From Chelativorans sp. ZYF759 (GTDB lineage: Bacteria; Pseudomonadota; Alphaproteobacteria; Rhizobiales; Rhizobiaceae), in the NCBI RefSeq assembly GCF_012911015.1, contig NZ_WVVV01000004.1, positions 206,306 to 270,305 on the forward strand: a stretch of DNA of 64,000 bases. Reading direction: 5' to 3'. Each line of letters begins with the position of its first letter. Positions within the stretch are counted from its first letter, which is position 1. Shown here piece after piece: positions 1 to 9,424 of the stretch. Below the pieces are notes generated by a model. That model saw only the letters and a program-made list of their open reading frames with translations. It had not been told where the DNA came from and searched no databases. The position numbers and the translations under genes were made by a program.

Positions 1-1
1 A

Positions 2-73
2 GAGGCGCCCGAATGGACCTTCGGGACGGGCGCACTGATGCGCAATCTGGCCGGCCGCGGGCTGCTGGGCTAA
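2..73 (+). CDS. C-terminal end of a gene that starts before the window
   Basis: Only the last 23 codons are present, ending with TAA at 71-73 and read in the frame that begins at base 2. The tail has the pattern WTFG...ALMRNLAGRGLLG. From memory this resembles the end of long fumarylacetoacetate-hydrolase-family proteins often found in pentose oxidation loci, which would fit the neighbouring sugar operon, but 23 residues are too few to be sure. It converges on the aldehyde dehydrogenase gene with about 24 bases between the stop codons. Confidence 0.5.
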   Translation, partial: EAPEWTFGTGALMRNLAGRGLLG

Positions 74-97
74 CGCCCGCCGCGACCGGCAGCAGGC

Positions 98-1621
98 TCA
101 GGCGTCCAGATAGCCGTCGAGAAGCTCCTCGCTCAAATTCTGGAAGGAGACCGGGCGAAGGAAGCGCCTGATCGCCAGCGTACCCACCGAGGTCGCCGAT
201 GCATTGGTGCTGGCCGGATAGGGCCCGCCATGCATCATGGCATCGACCACTTCCACGCCGGTCGGAAAACCGTTGGCGAGAATGCGGCCGGCCTTCTGTT
301 CAATCAGCGGCAGCAGGCGCCGCGCCAGCGCCCTGTCGTCGGCATCCATCTGCAGCGTGACGGTCAACTGCCCGTGCAGGCGGCCGGCAACCGCGACCAT
401 CTCGTCATCCGACCCCACGGCAACGACGATGCCCATGGGACCGAACACCTCTTCGCCGAGTTCGGGATTGGAGGCGAAGGTCTCGCCATCGGTCGCAAAC
501 AGGGCCGGCAGGGCCTCGCGGCCCTCGGTCGCTCCCGACAGTATGGTGCGCACGGCGTTGCTGGCGCCCACACGCGCCACACCCTCGCGATAGGCCTTGG
601 CGATGCCCTGCGTGAGCATCGGCTGTGGACCGGCAGCGGTGAGCGCCTCGCCCGCGGCCGCCTCGAAACGCTGGGCCGGGTCGCCCGCCGGCACGATGAC
701 CACGCCCGGATTGGTGCAGAACTGTCCCACCCCCATGGTGAGCGAGCCGGCCCAGTCGCGGCCGATATCGGCCGCGCGGGCGGCGGCTGCATGCGGCAGG
801 ACAAAGACCGGATTGACGGAACCGAGCTCGCCATAGAAGGGGATCGGCTCCTCGCGCGCGACGGCGAGGTCGAACAGTGCCCGCCCACCCCTCAGCGAGC
901 CCGTGAAGCCGATCGCCTTGATGGCGGGGTGCTTCACCAGTGCCTCGCCGGCCGCATTGGTGTTGGACTGGATCAGCGAGAAGACGCCAGCCGGCTGGCC
1001 CGTCGCCTCGATCGCCTCCAGGATCGCTTCCGCAACGATTTCCGCCGTGCCGGGATGGGCAGGATGACCCTTGACCACGACCGGGCAACCGGCGGCCAGC
1101 GCCGAAGCGGTGTCGCCGCCGGCTGTCGAGAAAGCCAGCGGGAAGTTCGACGCGCCGAACACGCCGACCGGGCCGATCGGCCGCTGAACGAGCCTGATTT
1201 CCGGGCGCGGCGCGGGCTTGCGGTCGGGCATGGCCGCGTCGTGGCGGCTGTCGAGATAGGCGCCGTCGCGGATATGGCTGGCAAAGAGCCGGAGCTGGCC
1301 CGTGGTGCGGCCGCGCTCACCTTCGAGCCGCGCGGCGGGAAGCCCGCTCTCGCGCGTGCCGATGTCAGTGATGGCGGGACCACGCTTTTCGATCGCATCG
1401 GCGATCGCCTCGAGGAAGGCCGCGCGCTCTTCGCGCCGCGACCAGCCATAGGTGGCAAAGGCCGCCTCGGCCGCCTTGCAGGCGCGATCGATCTCCGCGG
1501 CCCCGCCCACCGCGAAGGCGGATGCCGCGCCCGAAACGGGATCGGAACGGAAAGTCTCCGTGCCTTCGACCCATTCGCCCGCGATCAGGTGGCGGCCATG
1601 CGGCTGGTATGTCTCGGTCAC
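98..1621 (-). CDS. 2-oxoglutarate semialdehyde dehydrogenase (NAD(P)-dependent aldehyde dehydrogenase)
   Basis: A 507-residue aldehyde dehydrogenase, full length for the KGSADH group. The expected active-site residues are visible: Asn159 in SNFP, Lys184, Glu265 in GELGS and the nucleophile Cys302 in GQFCTNPG. In non-phosphorylative pentose oxidation this enzyme converts 2-oxoglutarate semialdehyde to 2-oxoglutarate, the last step before the TCA cycle. It is the final gene of the chvE-ggu operon and begins 23 bases after the stop of the sugar dehydrogenase gene. The substrate is inferred from the neighbouring aldonate dehydratase and GguC; a related semialdehyde such as that from hydroxyproline or glucarate degradation is possible. 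Confidence 0.9.
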   Translation of the reverse strand: MTETYQPHGRHLIAGEWVEGTETFRSDPVSGAASAFAVGGAAEIDRACKAAEAAFATYGWSRREERAAFLEAIADAIEKRGPAITDIGTRESGLPAARLEGERGRTTGQLRLFASHIRDGAYLDSRHDAAMPDRKPAPRPEIRLVQRPIGPVGVFGASNFPLAFSTAGGDTASALAAGCPVVVKGHPAHPGTAEIVAEAILEAIEATGQPAGVFSLIQSNTNAAGEALVKHPAIKAIGFTGSLRGGRALFDLAVAREEPIPFYGELGSVNPVFVLPHAAAARAADIGRDWAGSLTMGVGQFCTNPGVVIVPAGDPAQRFEAAAGEALTAAGPQPMLTQGIAKAYREGVARVGASNAVRTILSGATEGREALPALFATDGETFASNPELGEEVFGPMGIVVAVGSDDEMVAVAGRLHGQLTVTLQMDADDRALARRLLPLIEQKAGRILANGFPTGVEVVDAMMHGGPYPASTNASATSVGTLAIRRFLRPVSFQNLSEELLDGYLDA

Positions 1622-1644
1622 TGCAAAATCTCCAATATCCGTTC

Positions 1645-2571
1645 CTAGTCCTCGAAAGGTTCGACGACGACCCGCCGCCCCAGCATGAAGGCATCGGCCA
1701 CATGGGTGAGCGGCGCAAGATCGACATCGATCTTGGCCGCCGCCACCAGTTCGGCGAAGCGGGCGTAGATGCCCTCATATTCGTGGTCGCGGTCGCGCAA
1801 CGGCGCCTCGCCCTCGATGTCGAGCTCGGCGCCGCCCTGCGACAGTAGCAGGCGACCCTCCCCTGTCACGACCTCGATCGTCCAGGTCTGCGGCCCGGTC
1901 TGGCGCCAGTCGAACTCCGCCTGCACGTCGAAGCCCGTGGCGCCCCGCAGGCGCAGTTCGGCCGCGATGGGGGCGTCGCGGCCTTCGGGAAACTCGAGCA
2001 TTGCCGAGGTGACATGAGCCGGCACGGGCAGGATCTCGGTCAGGATCGACAGCGCGTTGATGCCGGGATCGAAGACGCCGAGTCCGCCCGCCTGCCAGAT
2101 CCAGTCCTGGCCGGGATGCCAGCGGCGCACATCCTCCTTCCAGACGATCTCGACCTTGCTGATCTCCTTGCCGGCCAGCCAGTCGCGCGCCGGCCCGACG
2201 CCTGCCGCGAAGCGTGAATGCCAGGTGGCGAAGAGCGCCAGGCCCTTTTGCGCGGCCAGCGCCTTCAGCGCCTCCACCTCGGCCAGCGTCGCGCCGGGCG
2301 GTTTTTCAAGAAGCACGTGGCGGCCGGCAAGAAGGGCTGCGCGGGCTGCCTCGTAGCGGACCTGCGGCGGCATGCAGAGCGCGACGGCGCCGATGTCGGG
2401 ACGCGCGGCCAGCAGCGTTTCCAGCGTGGCGTGGTTCTCGACGCCGTCGATGCCGCCGCTGCGGCTGACGGTGGCGGCGAGGTGGAAGGCGGCGTTGGCC
2501 GCGATCGACGGGAGGTGCTGGTCGCGGGCGATCTTGCCGACGCCCACGATCGCGATCTCAGTGGCTGTCAC
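1645..2571 (-). CDS. L-arabinose (D-galactose) 1-dehydrogenase, Gfo/Idh/MocA family
   Basis: Oxidises the aldose at C1 to the aldonolactone with NAD(P). The N-terminus has the Rossmann pattern GVGKIARDQHLP, followed by EKPPGATL carrying the family lysine and a WKEDVRRWHPGQ block. This combination matches my recollection of the Azospirillum L-arabinose 1-dehydrogenase, which is about the same length (308 residues here). I place the start at GTG 2571 because an AGGTG sits four bases upstream; an ATG at 2583 would add four residues. Either start overlaps the end of the dehydratase gene, suggesting translational coupling. Activity on both L-arabinose and D-galactose is usual in this group. Confidence 0.88.
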   Translation of the reverse strand: MTATEIAIVGVGKIARDQHLPSIAANAAFHLAATVSRSGGIDGVENHATLETLLAARPDIGAVALCMPPQVRYEAARAALLAGRHVLLEKPPGATLAEVEALKALAAQKGLALFATWHSRFAAGVGPARDWLAGKEISKVEIVWKEDVRRWHPGQDWIWQAGGLGVFDPGINALSILTEILPVPAHVTSAMLEFPEGRDAPIAAELRLRGATGFDVQAEFDWRQTGPQTWTIEVVTGEGRLLLSQGGAELDIEGEAPLRDRDHEYEGIYARFAELVAAAKIDVDLAPLTHVADAFMLGRRVVVEPFED

Positions 2572-4300
2572 GGGGCACCTCATTGCCGCGCCGGCCCTTG
2601 AGGAAGTCGAAATCGGCGCCCGTATCGGCGCCTTCCACATGGGTGTGGAAAAGCCGCGCATAGCCGCTCGCAGGCGCCTGGACGGTCGGCCGCCAGGCGG
2701 CGAGACGGGCCACGATCTCGTGCTCGGCCACGTCGAGATGCAGACGACGCGCGGCCACATCCACCTCGATCATGTCGCCGGTGCGCACGATGGCGAGAGG
2801 CCCGCCGATGGCGGCTTCAGGCGAGGTGTGAAGGATCACCGTGCCGTAGGCCGTGCCCGACATGCGGGCATCCGAAATGCGGATCATGTCGGTGATGCCC
2901 TTCCTCAGCACTTTTGGCGGCAGGCCCATGTTCCCGACCTCGGCCATGCCAGGATAACCGCGTGGGCCGCAATTCTTGAGCACCATGATGGAGGTCTCGT
3001 CGATGTCGAGCGCCTCGTCGCCAATCCTTGCCTTGTAGTCGTCGATGTCCTCGAAGACGACGGCGCGGCCGCGGTGCTGCATGAGGTGGGGGCTGGCGGC
3101 CGAGGGTTTCAGGATTGCGCCGCCCGGCGCCAGATTGCCCCTCAGCACCGCGATGCCGCCCTGGGCCGTCAGCGCCTTGTCGACCGGGCGGATGACGTCC
3201 TCGTTCCAGTTGCGGGCGCCCTCGACCTCGTCCCAGACCCCCTGCCCCGAGACGGTGAGCGCCTGCCTGTGCAACAGACCCGCCTCGCCCAGCATGCGAA
3301 GGACGACCGGCAGGCCGCCCGCATAGAAGAACTCTTCCATGAGGTACTTGCCCGACGGCATGAGGTTCACGAGCGTCGGCACGTCGCGGCCGAGCCGGTC
3401 CCAGTCATCGAGCGTCAGGTCGATGCCGACACGGCCGGCAATGGCGAGCAGATGGATGACCGCGTTGGTCGACCCGCCGATCGCGCCATTGACCCGGATC
3501 GCGTTCTCGAACGCCTCGCGGGTCAGGATGTCGGAGGGCTTCAGATCGTCCTTGACCATCTCGACGATGCGCCGGCCGGTCAGATGCGCCATCACGCGGC
3601 GCCTGGAATCGATCGCCGGAATAGCGGCGTTACCCGACAGCGCCATGCCGAGCGCCTCGGTCATCGACGCCATCGACGACGCGGTGCCCATCGTGTTGCA
3701 GGAGCCGGGCGAACGGCTCATGGCCTGCTCGGCTTCGAGGAAATCCTCGCTCGACATGGTGCCGGCCTTGATCGCCTCGCTCATCTGCCAGAGTGCCGTG
3801 CCGGAGCCGACCCGCTCGCCGCGGAACCAGCCATTGAGCATCGGCCCGCCTGAGACCGCGATAGCCGGGATGTCAACGCTGGCGGCCCCCATGAGCAGCG
3901 CCGGCGTGGTCTTGTCGCAACCGACCAAGAGCACGACGCCGTCGAGCGGGTTGGCGCGCAGCGCCTCCTCCACATCCATGGCCGCCAGATTGCGGTACAT
4001 CATCGCCGTGGGCCGGAGCGCGCTCTCGCCCGTCGAGAAGACCGGGAACTCGACCGGCAACCCGCCGGCCTCGTAGATCCCGTGTTTCACGCGCTGGGCG
4101 AGATCGCGCAGATGCGCGTTGCAGGGCGTCAGTTCGGACCAGGTGTTGCAGATGCCGATCACGGGCCTGCCGTCGAAGAGGTCGGCCGGCAATCCCTGGT
4201 TCTTCATCCAGGAACGGTGATAGATATGATCGCGGGAGGTCCCGCCGAACCATTCGGCGGAGCGCAGCCTGCGCGGCCATTCAGCCTTTCGAAAGGTCAT
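2558..4300 (-). CDS. L-arabonate dehydratase, IlvD/Edd family
   Basis: A 580-residue member of the IlvD/Edd dehydratases, which use an iron-sulfur cluster and Mg2+ to remove water from sugar acids. Cluster cysteines are visible at Cys60 (LTPCN), Cys128 (VGCDKTTP) and Cys201 (SPGSCNTMGT). These sit one residue from the positions I recall for the characterised Rhizobium leguminosarum L-arabonate dehydratase (59, 127, 200), and the length agrees. The product would be 2-keto-3-deoxy-L-arabonate, passed to GguC. The gene begins 18 bases after gguC and overlaps the next gene. Other pentonates or galactonate could also be substrates. Confidence 0.9.
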   Translation of the reverse strand: MTFRKAEWPRRLRSAEWFGGTSRDHIYHRSWMKNQGLPADLFDGRPVIGICNTWSELTPCNAHLRDLAQRVKHGIYEAGGLPVEFPVFSTGESALRPTAMMYRNLAAMDVEEALRANPLDGVVLLVGCDKTTPALLMGAASVDIPAIAVSGGPMLNGWFRGERVGSGTALWQMSEAIKAGTMSSEDFLEAEQAMSRSPGSCNTMGTASSMASMTEALGMALSGNAAIPAIDSRRRVMAHLTGRRIVEMVKDDLKPSDILTREAFENAIRVNGAIGGSTNAVIHLLAIAGRVGIDLTLDDWDRLGRDVPTLVNLMPSGKYLMEEFFYAGGLPVVLRMLGEAGLLHRQALTVSGQGVWDEVEGARNWNEDVIRPVDKALTAQGGIAVLRGNLAPGGAILKPSAASPHLMQHRGRAVVFEDIDDYKARIGDEALDIDETSIMVLKNCGPRGYPGMAEVGNMGLPPKVLRKGITDMIRISDARMSGTAYGTVILHTSPEAAIGGPLAIVRTGDMIEVDVAARRLHLDVAEHEIVARLAAWRPTVQAPASGYARLFHTHVEGADTGADFDFLKGRRGNEVPRDSH

Positions 4301-4318
4301 CCTCGCTGTGCCTCGCTC

Positions 4319-5320
4319 TCAGAGGGCGTGAACGAGGACGGCTTGCCTGCCGACCGCATCATCGACCGAAAGCCGGTTGCGCAAAGGCAGGCCGAAGCCC
4401 GGAGCCTCGATTTCGAACTCGTCGCCGCGCCTCGTCGAGATGCCGTCCGCGAAGGACAGCGTCGCGGTGCCGAACATGTGGACGTGGACGTCGCCGGGTT
4501 GGCGGAAGAGTGCATATTTGAAGTGGTGGTGTTCCAGATTCGCAATGCTGTGCGACATGTTCTGCTCGCCCGAGAGAAACGGCTTTTCGAAAATCACCTC
4601 CCCGTCCCGGCGGATGCGGGAGGTGCCCTGAATGTCGGCGGGTAGTGGTCCGATGCGGATCTCGGGCCCGAAAGCGGCCGGCCTCAGCTTTGAGTGGGCG
4701 AGGTAGAGATAGTTCCGCCGCTCCATGACATGATCGGAGAATTCATTGGCGAGCGCGAAACCGATCCTGAACGGCGTGCCGTCCTGTCCGATCAGATAGA
4801 TGCCGGCGATCTCCGGCTCCTCGCCCGCATCTTCCGCGAAGGCAGGCGACGGCAGCGCTGCCCCCGGCGCCACGACATTGGCGCCATTGCCCTTGTAGAA
4901 CCATTCGGGCTGGACCCCGGCATGGCCGTTGGCCGGCTTTCCGTCCTCCAGGCCCATGCGGAACATCTTCATGGAATCGGTCAACGTCTCCTCTTCCTCC
5001 GCATTCGCCTTGCGATGCATCGCGTCGCGGGTCGCGGCGGAGCCGAGATGGGTGAGACCGGTCCCGGTCAGATGAAGGTGGGCTGGATCCGGGTGGTGGA
5101 TCGGCGAGAGGAGACGGCCCTCCTCATACGCCGCCTCAAGGTCGACGGCGCGTCCGAAGCCGAGGCTGTCGATGCGTGCGGCAATGCCGGTTCCGTTCTC
5201 CGCGCAGTTGGTGGCGAGGTCGTAGACGCTCGAAGCCCCCTTGACCTCGTAGGCCTCGGTACCCTCGCGTGCGACGACGGCAAGCGAGCCGTCCGTGCGT
5301 TTGATCTGTGACAGCAGCAT
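4319..5320 (-). CDS. gguC: GguC/AraD1 family protein, probable 2-keto-3-deoxy-pentonate dehydratase
   Basis: A 333-residue protein of the fumarylacetoacetate hydrolase superfamily. The C-terminal two thirds carry the superfamily metal-site pattern, with an E-x-E pair in GEEPEIAGIY followed by EFSDHVMERRNYLYLAHSKL. It is the counterpart of Agrobacterium GguC, encoded after gguA and gguB as here. The AraD1 group is proposed to dehydrate 2-keto-3-deoxy-L-arabonate to 2-oxoglutarate semialdehyde. No DHDPS-type dehydratase for that step is seen nearby, so GguC is the best candidate to link the sugar-acid dehydratase to the semialdehyde dehydrogenase. The start lies 9 bases beyond the end of gguB. 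Confidence 0.88.
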   Translation of the reverse strand: MLLSQIKRTDGSLAVVAREGTEAYEVKGASSVYDLATNCAENGTGIAARIDSLGFGRAVDLEAAYEEGRLLSPIHHPDPAHLHLTGTGLTHLGSAATRDAMHRKANAEEEETLTDSMKMFRMGLEDGKPANGHAGVQPEWFYKGNGANVVAPGAALPSPAFAEDAGEEPEIAGIYLIGQDGTPFRIGFALANEFSDHVMERRNYLYLAHSKLRPAAFGPEIRIGPLPADIQGTSRIRRDGEVIFEKPFLSGEQNMSHSIANLEHHHFKYALFRQPGDVHVHMFGTATLSFADGISTRRGDEFEIEAPGFGLPLRNRLSVDDAVGRQAVLVHAL

Positions 5321-5329
5321 GCTCGTTCC

Positions 5330-6526
5330 TCAGGTCTTGTTCTTGTTGTAGACATCGAAAACCACGGCCGCGAGCAGCACCAGGCCCTTGATCATCTGCT
5401 GCCAGTCGATGCCGATGCCCATGATCGACATGCCGTTGTTCATCACGCCCATGATGAAGGCCCCGACCACCGCGCCGACCACCGTGCCGACGCCACCGGC
5501 CATCGAGGCGCCGCCGATGAAGACGGCCGCGATCACGTCGAGCTCGAAGGTCTCGCCGGCCTTGGGCGTCGCCATGTTGAGGCGCGCGGCAAAGACAAGC
5601 CCTGCGAGTGCCGCCAGCATGCCCATATTGGCGAAGGTCAGGAAGGTCAGCCGCTCCGCATTGATGCCGGAAAGCTTGGCGGCGTTCTTGTTGCCACCGA
5701 CCGCATAGATGCGTCGGCCGATCGTCGTCTGGCGGGCAATGAAGCTGTAGCCTGCGATCAGCACCGCCATCACGATGAAGACGTTGGGCAGTCCGCGCGA
5801 GGTCGCCAGCAGGTAGGTCAGGTAGACGATCGCCACCGTCACGATCGCATTGCGGCCGATGAAGAAGGCGAAGGGCTCTTCGGGCGTGCCGAAGCTGGCT
5901 TCCTTCTGGCGCGAGCGGACGCTGACATAGACCAGGATGGCCGCAGTCAGGATGCCGAGCAGCATCGAGGTCATGTGAAAACCGTCGAAGCCGGTCACGT
6001 CGGGGATGAAGCCCGAGGCAAGCGCGCGGAACTCGTTGGGGAACGGGCCGACCGACTGCCCTTTCAGGAGCACCATCATCATGCCCTTGAAGACCAGCAT
6101 GCCAGCCAGGGTGACGATGAAGGAGGGAATGCGCCAATAGGCGATCCAGTAGCCCTGGGCAGCCCCGATGGCGGCCCCGACTGCGAGGCAGATCAGGGCC
6201 GCGATCGGATAGGGTATGCCCCATTGCACGATGAGCACCGCAGACAGCGCGCCGATGAAGCCCATCACCGAGCCGACAGACAGGTCGATGTGGCCGCACA
6301 CGATGACCATGAGCATGCCCACCGCCATGATCACGATGTAGGAATTCTGCAGCACCAGATTGGTCAGGTTGGTCGGCCGCAGAAGGATGCCATCGGTCGC
6401 GATTGTGAAGAACACCATGATCGCGATCAGGGCGAACAGGATGCCGTATTCACGGATATGCGTGCGCAGATAGGCCATCGCTGGCATTTGCGCGTGCTGG
6501 GCGCGGGTCTGGGTAGTGTCAGCCAT
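5330..6526 (-). CDS. gguB: Sugar ABC transporter permease GguB (MmsB/XylH type)
   Basis: A 398-residue inner-membrane permease with about ten hydrophobic segments. It includes the conserved blocks [15 protein letters not shown] near residues 95-110, [13 protein letters not shown] and [17 protein letters not shown] that mark carbohydrate-type permeases. It works with GguA as the energy source and ChvE as the periplasmic receptor. The ATG overlaps the end of gguA by 8 bases. The length fits the long (about 390-400 residue) GguB/XylH group rather than the shorter RbsC group. Confidence 0.94.
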   Translation of the reverse strand: MADTTQTRAQHAQMPAMAYLRTHIREYGILFALIAIMVFFTIATDGILLRPTNLTNLVLQNSYIVIMAVGMLMVIVCGHIDLSVGSVMGFIGALSAVLIVQWGIPYPIAALICLAVGAAIGAAQGYWIAYWRIPSFIVTLAGMLVFKGMMMVLLKGQSVGPFPNEFRALASGFIPDVTGFDGFHMTSMLLGILTAAILVYVSVRSRQKEASFGTPEEPFAFFIGRNAIVTVAIVYLTYLLATSRGLPNVFIVMAVLIAGYSFIARQTTIGRRIYAVGGNKNAAKLSGINAERLTFLTFANMGMLAALAGLVFAARLNMATPKAGETFELDVIAAVFIGGASMAGGVGTVVGAVVGAFIMGVMNNGMSIMGIGIDWQQMIKGLVLLAAVVFDVYNKNKT

Positions 6527-8105
6527 GGTATTGCAGGTCCAGTTCCGTAGTCTTTTCGGTCGGGGGATGGTCGGTGACGGAGCGGCCGCTGCGCAGGATC
6601 ATGCCCATGATGCGCTCCTGCGAGGCTTCGCCAGAAGCCAGCTCGCCAACGAACCGGCCCTCGTTCATCACGTAGATCCGGTCCGACATGCCGAGCAGTT
6701 CCGGCATCTCGGACGAGATGATGATGACGGCCTTCCCGGCGGCCGCGAGGTCGTTGATGATGGTGTAGATTTCATATTTCGCGCCGACATCGATGCCGCG
6801 TGTCGGTTCGTCGAGGATCAGGATGTCGGGCTCGGCATAAAGCCACTTGCTGAGCACGACCTTCTGCTGGTTGCCGCCCGACAGATTGACCGTCTTCTGG
6901 TCGATGCCGGAGCTCTTGATCGACATGCGCGCACGGTAGGTCTGCGCCACCTCGCGCTCGCGACGATTGTCGACCACGATCCCGTTGGCGATCCCTTTCA
7001 GATTGGCAAGCGGGATGTTCTGGCGGATGTCGTTGATGAGCACCAGACCGTATGTCTTGCGATCTTCCGTGGCATAACAGAGCCCGGCCTTGATGGCCTT
7101 GGGCACCGTCGACACGTCGGTCGGTCGTCCGTGGATCAAAACCTCGCCGCCAATGTTGCTGCCATAGGAGCGCCCGAAGACGCTCATCGCGAGTTCGGTT
7201 CGCCCGGCGCCCATCAGCCCGGCAATGCCGACGATCTCGCCGGCCTTCACATGGAGGCTGACGTCGTCGACGACTTTGCGACCGTCATGGATCGGGTGAT
7301 AGGCAGTCCAGTTGCGCACCTCGAATATGGTTTCCCCGATCACCGGCTTGCGCGGCGGAAACTGATCCTTCAGCGCCCGGCCAACCATGTCGCGCACGAT
7401 GTCGGACTCGCTGATCTCCTGGCTGTGGCAATCGAGGGTAGAGACCGTCGCGCCGTCGCGCAGGACCGTGATCCGGTCGGCGACCTTGGTGATCTCGTTG
7501 AGCTTGTGGGAGATCAGGATCGAGGCGATTCCCTTGCGCTTCAGTTCCATCAGGAGTTCGAGCAGGCTCTCGCTGTCCTTTTCGTTCAGGCTCGATGTCG
7601 GCTCGTCGAGGATCAGGAGCTTCACTTCCTTGGACAGCGCCTTGGCGATCTCGACCAGCTGCTGCTTGCCCAATCCCAGATGCGTGACCTTGGTGCGCGG
7701 GTTCTCGTTCAGGGACACGCGGTCGAGCAGGTGCTGGGTGCGCCTGTAGGTCTCGTTCCAGTCCATGATGCCGCCCCTGGCGCATTCATTGCCGAGGAAG
7801 ATGTTCTCGGCGATGGAGAGCAGCGGGATCAGGGCGAGTTCCTGGTGGATGATGACGATGCCGCACCGCTCGCTGTCGGCGATCGAATAGAACCGGCGTT
7901 CCTCGCCGTCGAAGAAGATCTGGCCGTCATAGTCGCCATGCGGGTAGACCCCGCTCAGGACCTTCATCAGCGTCGACTTGCCGGCGCCGTTCTCGCCCAC
8001 CAGGGCGTGGATCTCGCCTTGCTCGACGGTCATGTTGACATTGTCGAGCGCGTTGACGCCCGGAAAAGTCTTGGTGATGCCCTTCATTTCGAGAATGACG
8101 GTCAT
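6519..8105 (-). CDS. gguA: Sugar ABC transporter ATP-binding protein GguA
   Basis: A 528-residue double-domain ATPase of the XylG/MglA type. The first nucleotide-binding domain has GENGAGKST near residues 37-45. The second has a degenerate Walker A ([10 protein letters not shown]) but an intact LSGGNQQK signature and [10 protein letters not shown], as is normal in this family. The start chosen is the ATG giving MTVILEMKG, where homology to other ATPases begins; an in-frame ATG 45 bases upstream lies inside the intergenic region. It powers uptake of sugars delivered by ChvE through GguB. Confidence 0.94.
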   Translation of the reverse strand: MTVILEMKGITKTFPGVNALDNVNMTVEQGEIHALVGENGAGKSTLMKVLSGVYPHGDYDGQIFFDGEERRFYSIADSERCGIVIIHQELALIPLLSIAENIFLGNECARGGIMDWNETYRRTQHLLDRVSLNENPRTKVTHLGLGKQQLVEIAKALSKEVKLLILDEPTSSLNEKDSESLLELLMELKRKGIASILISHKLNEITKVADRITVLRDGATVSTLDCHSQEISESDIVRDMVGRALKDQFPPRKPVIGETIFEVRNWTAYHPIHDGRKVVDDVSLHVKAGEIVGIAGLMGAGRTELAMSVFGRSYGSNIGGEVLIHGRPTDVSTVPKAIKAGLCYATEDRKTYGLVLINDIRQNIPLANLKGIANGIVVDNRREREVAQTYRARMSIKSSGIDQKTVNLSGGNQQKVVLSKWLYAEPDILILDEPTRGIDVGAKYEIYTIINDLAAAGKAVIIISSEMPELLGMSDRIYVMNEGRFVGELASGEASQERIMGMILRSGRSVTDHPPTEKTTELDLQYHG

Positions 8106-8142
8106 TGTGCACCGATTCCGATTTCTGCCTGTGGGATGTCTC

Positions 8143-8178
8143 AAGGACACGGCGGCGCGGTCGAGCCGCCGTGTCCTT
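8143..8178. repeat. Intergenic hairpin between chvE and gguA
   Basis: A perfect 14-base inverted repeat (8143-8156 and 8165-8178) around an 8-base loop, lying between the stop of chvE and the start of gguA. It has no clear run of T on the chvE-sense side. Such hairpins after binding-protein genes commonly protect the upstream mRNA or cause partial termination, so that the periplasmic receptor is made in excess of the membrane proteins. That role is inferred. Confidence 0.75.
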
Positions 8179-8194
8179 CACGTCCATGACTGCG

Positions 8195-9262
8195 TCAGTC
8201 GACGATCTGCTCGCGTGTGTAGTAGCCCGAGCCGACGAGGACCTCCTCCCAGTTCTCGGCGGTCACGAGTACGGGAACGAGCAGGTAGGACGGAACGACC
8301 TTGACGCCGTTGTCATAGGTCTCGGTGTCGTTGATCTCCGGCTCGCCGCCTTCCAGCAATGCCTGCACCATGCCCACGGTGACCCTCGCGAGTTCGCGGG
8401 TGTCCTTGAAGATGGTGGAGTACTGGTCGCCGGCGAGGATCGCCTTGACGGAAGGAATTTCGGCATCCTGGCCGGAGACGATCGGCATCGGCATGTCCTC
8501 GTCGCCATAGCCCACGCCCCTCAGCGAGGAGATGATGCCGATGGAAAGCCCGTCATAGGGCGACAACACGGCATCGACGCGCTCGTCGGAGTAGTGAGCA
8601 GACAGGAGGTTGTCCATGCGGGCCTGGGCCAGCGATCCGTCCCAGCGCAGCGTGCCGACCGTGTCCATGCCGGTCTGACCGGAGCGGATGACCAGCGTGC
8701 CGTCGTCGATATGGGGCTGCAGCACGCTCATGGCGCCGTCGTAGAAGAAATAGGCGTTGTTGTCGTCCGGCGAGCCGCCGAAGACCTCGAGGTTGAACGG
8801 TCCCTCGTTGTTTTCGATATCGAGCCCGTCGAGCAGCGACTGGCCCTGCTGCACGCCGACCTGGAAATTGTCGAAGGTCGCGTAATAGTCGACATGCTCG
8901 GAACCGCGGATGAGGCGGTCATAGGCGATGACGGGAATGCCCTCGGCTGCCGCCGTCTCGAGCGCGTTGGTCAGCGTGGTGCCGTCGATCGAGGCGATGA
9001 CCAGCGCGTCGACGCCACGCACGATCATGTTCTCGATCTGCGCCAGCTGGTTGGGAATGTCGTCTTCGGCATATTGCAGATCGGTGGTGTAGCCGGCGGC
9101 CTCGAACTGCTCCACCATGGAGTTGCCGTCCGATATCCAGCGCGCCGAGGACTGGGTCGGCATCGCGATGCCGACATAGCCGCTGTTCTGAGCGAGAACC
9201 GGCGTCGCCATGAGGGTCGCCGTCATTGCCGTTGCCGCGAGCGCGGCCGTGAAGAAGCGCAT
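8195..9262 (-). CDS. chvE: Periplasmic sugar-binding protein ChvE
   Basis: A 355-residue high-affinity receptor for monosaccharides (L-arabinose, galactose, glucose and related sugars in Agrobacterium). The N-terminus is a classical signal peptide ([20 protein letters not shown]) with likely cleavage after PVLA. The mature part starts with [19 protein letters not shown], typical of the ChvE/XylF type. The ATG at 9262 is preferred because GGGAGGA stands 7 bases upstream; the longer in-frame start would place the signal peptide inside the protein. It is the first gene of the operon. In plant-associated relatives ChvE also passes sugar signals to a sensor kinase or chemoreceptor, which cannot be judged here. 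Confidence 0.95.
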   Translation of the reverse strand: MRFFTAALAATAMTATLMATPVLAQNSGYVGIAMPTQSSARWISDGNSMVEQFEAAGYTTDLQYAEDDIPNQLAQIENMIVRGVDALVIASIDGTTLTNALETAAAEGIPVIAYDRLIRGSEHVDYYATFDNFQVGVQQGQSLLDGLDIENNEGPFNLEVFGGSPDDNNAYFFYDGAMSVLQPHIDDGTLVIRSGQTGMDTVGTLRWDGSLAQARMDNLLSAHYSDERVDAVLSPYDGLSIGIISSLRGVGYGDEDMPMPIVSGQDAEIPSVKAILAGDQYSTIFKDTRELARVTVGMVQALLEGGEPEINDTETYDNGVKVVPSYLLVPVLVTAENWEEVLVGSGYYTREQIVD

Positions 9263-9349
9263 CCTGATTCCTCCCAAGGTGCTTTTTCAACCTTTCGCCG
9301 CAGCCCGACAGGCGCGGCGATCCTCCTCCCGATCAGCATCGGGACCACG

Positions 9350-9379
9350 ACGCTATCGACGCGCGATATGCGAGGTCAA
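9350..9379 (-). promoter_or_regulatory. Possible promoter of the chvE operon
   Basis: On the minus strand a TTGACC-like -35 (9374-9379) and a TAGCGT-like -10 (9350-9355) are separated by 18 bases and point at chvE. The -10 is a poor match. The position, upstream of the ribosome-binding site and beside the LysR-type box at 9398-9418, makes it the best candidate. Confidence 0.35.
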
Positions 9380-9397
9380 ATTCGCAATCTGGGAAGT

Positions 9398-9418
9398 GAT
9401 ATGCGTTTGTGCTATATC
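9398..9418. promoter_or_regulatory. LysR-type operator between gbpR and chvE
   Basis: A perfect GATAT-N11-ATATC inverted repeat, fitting the T-N11-A rule for LysR-type regulators. It lies just upstream of the gbpR start and about 20 bases from the proposed chvE -35 element. It is the likely main binding site for GbpR controlling both directions. Confidence 0.55.
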
Positions 9419-9424
9419 GCAACC

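Noticed and set aside
8105-9424. Long plus-strand frame that extends the gbpR reading frame upstream to about 8105
   Set aside because: It is antisense to chvE and resembles no protein family; the LysR homology begins only after 9425. High GC leaves such frames open by chance.
9263-9424. tRNA, rRNA or CRISPR in the larger intergenic gaps (also 20179-20289, 53283-53555, 59977-60184)
   Set aside because: No cloverleaf pattern or TTCGA-type T-loop with matching stems, no repeated spacers; only leaders and promoters could be supported.
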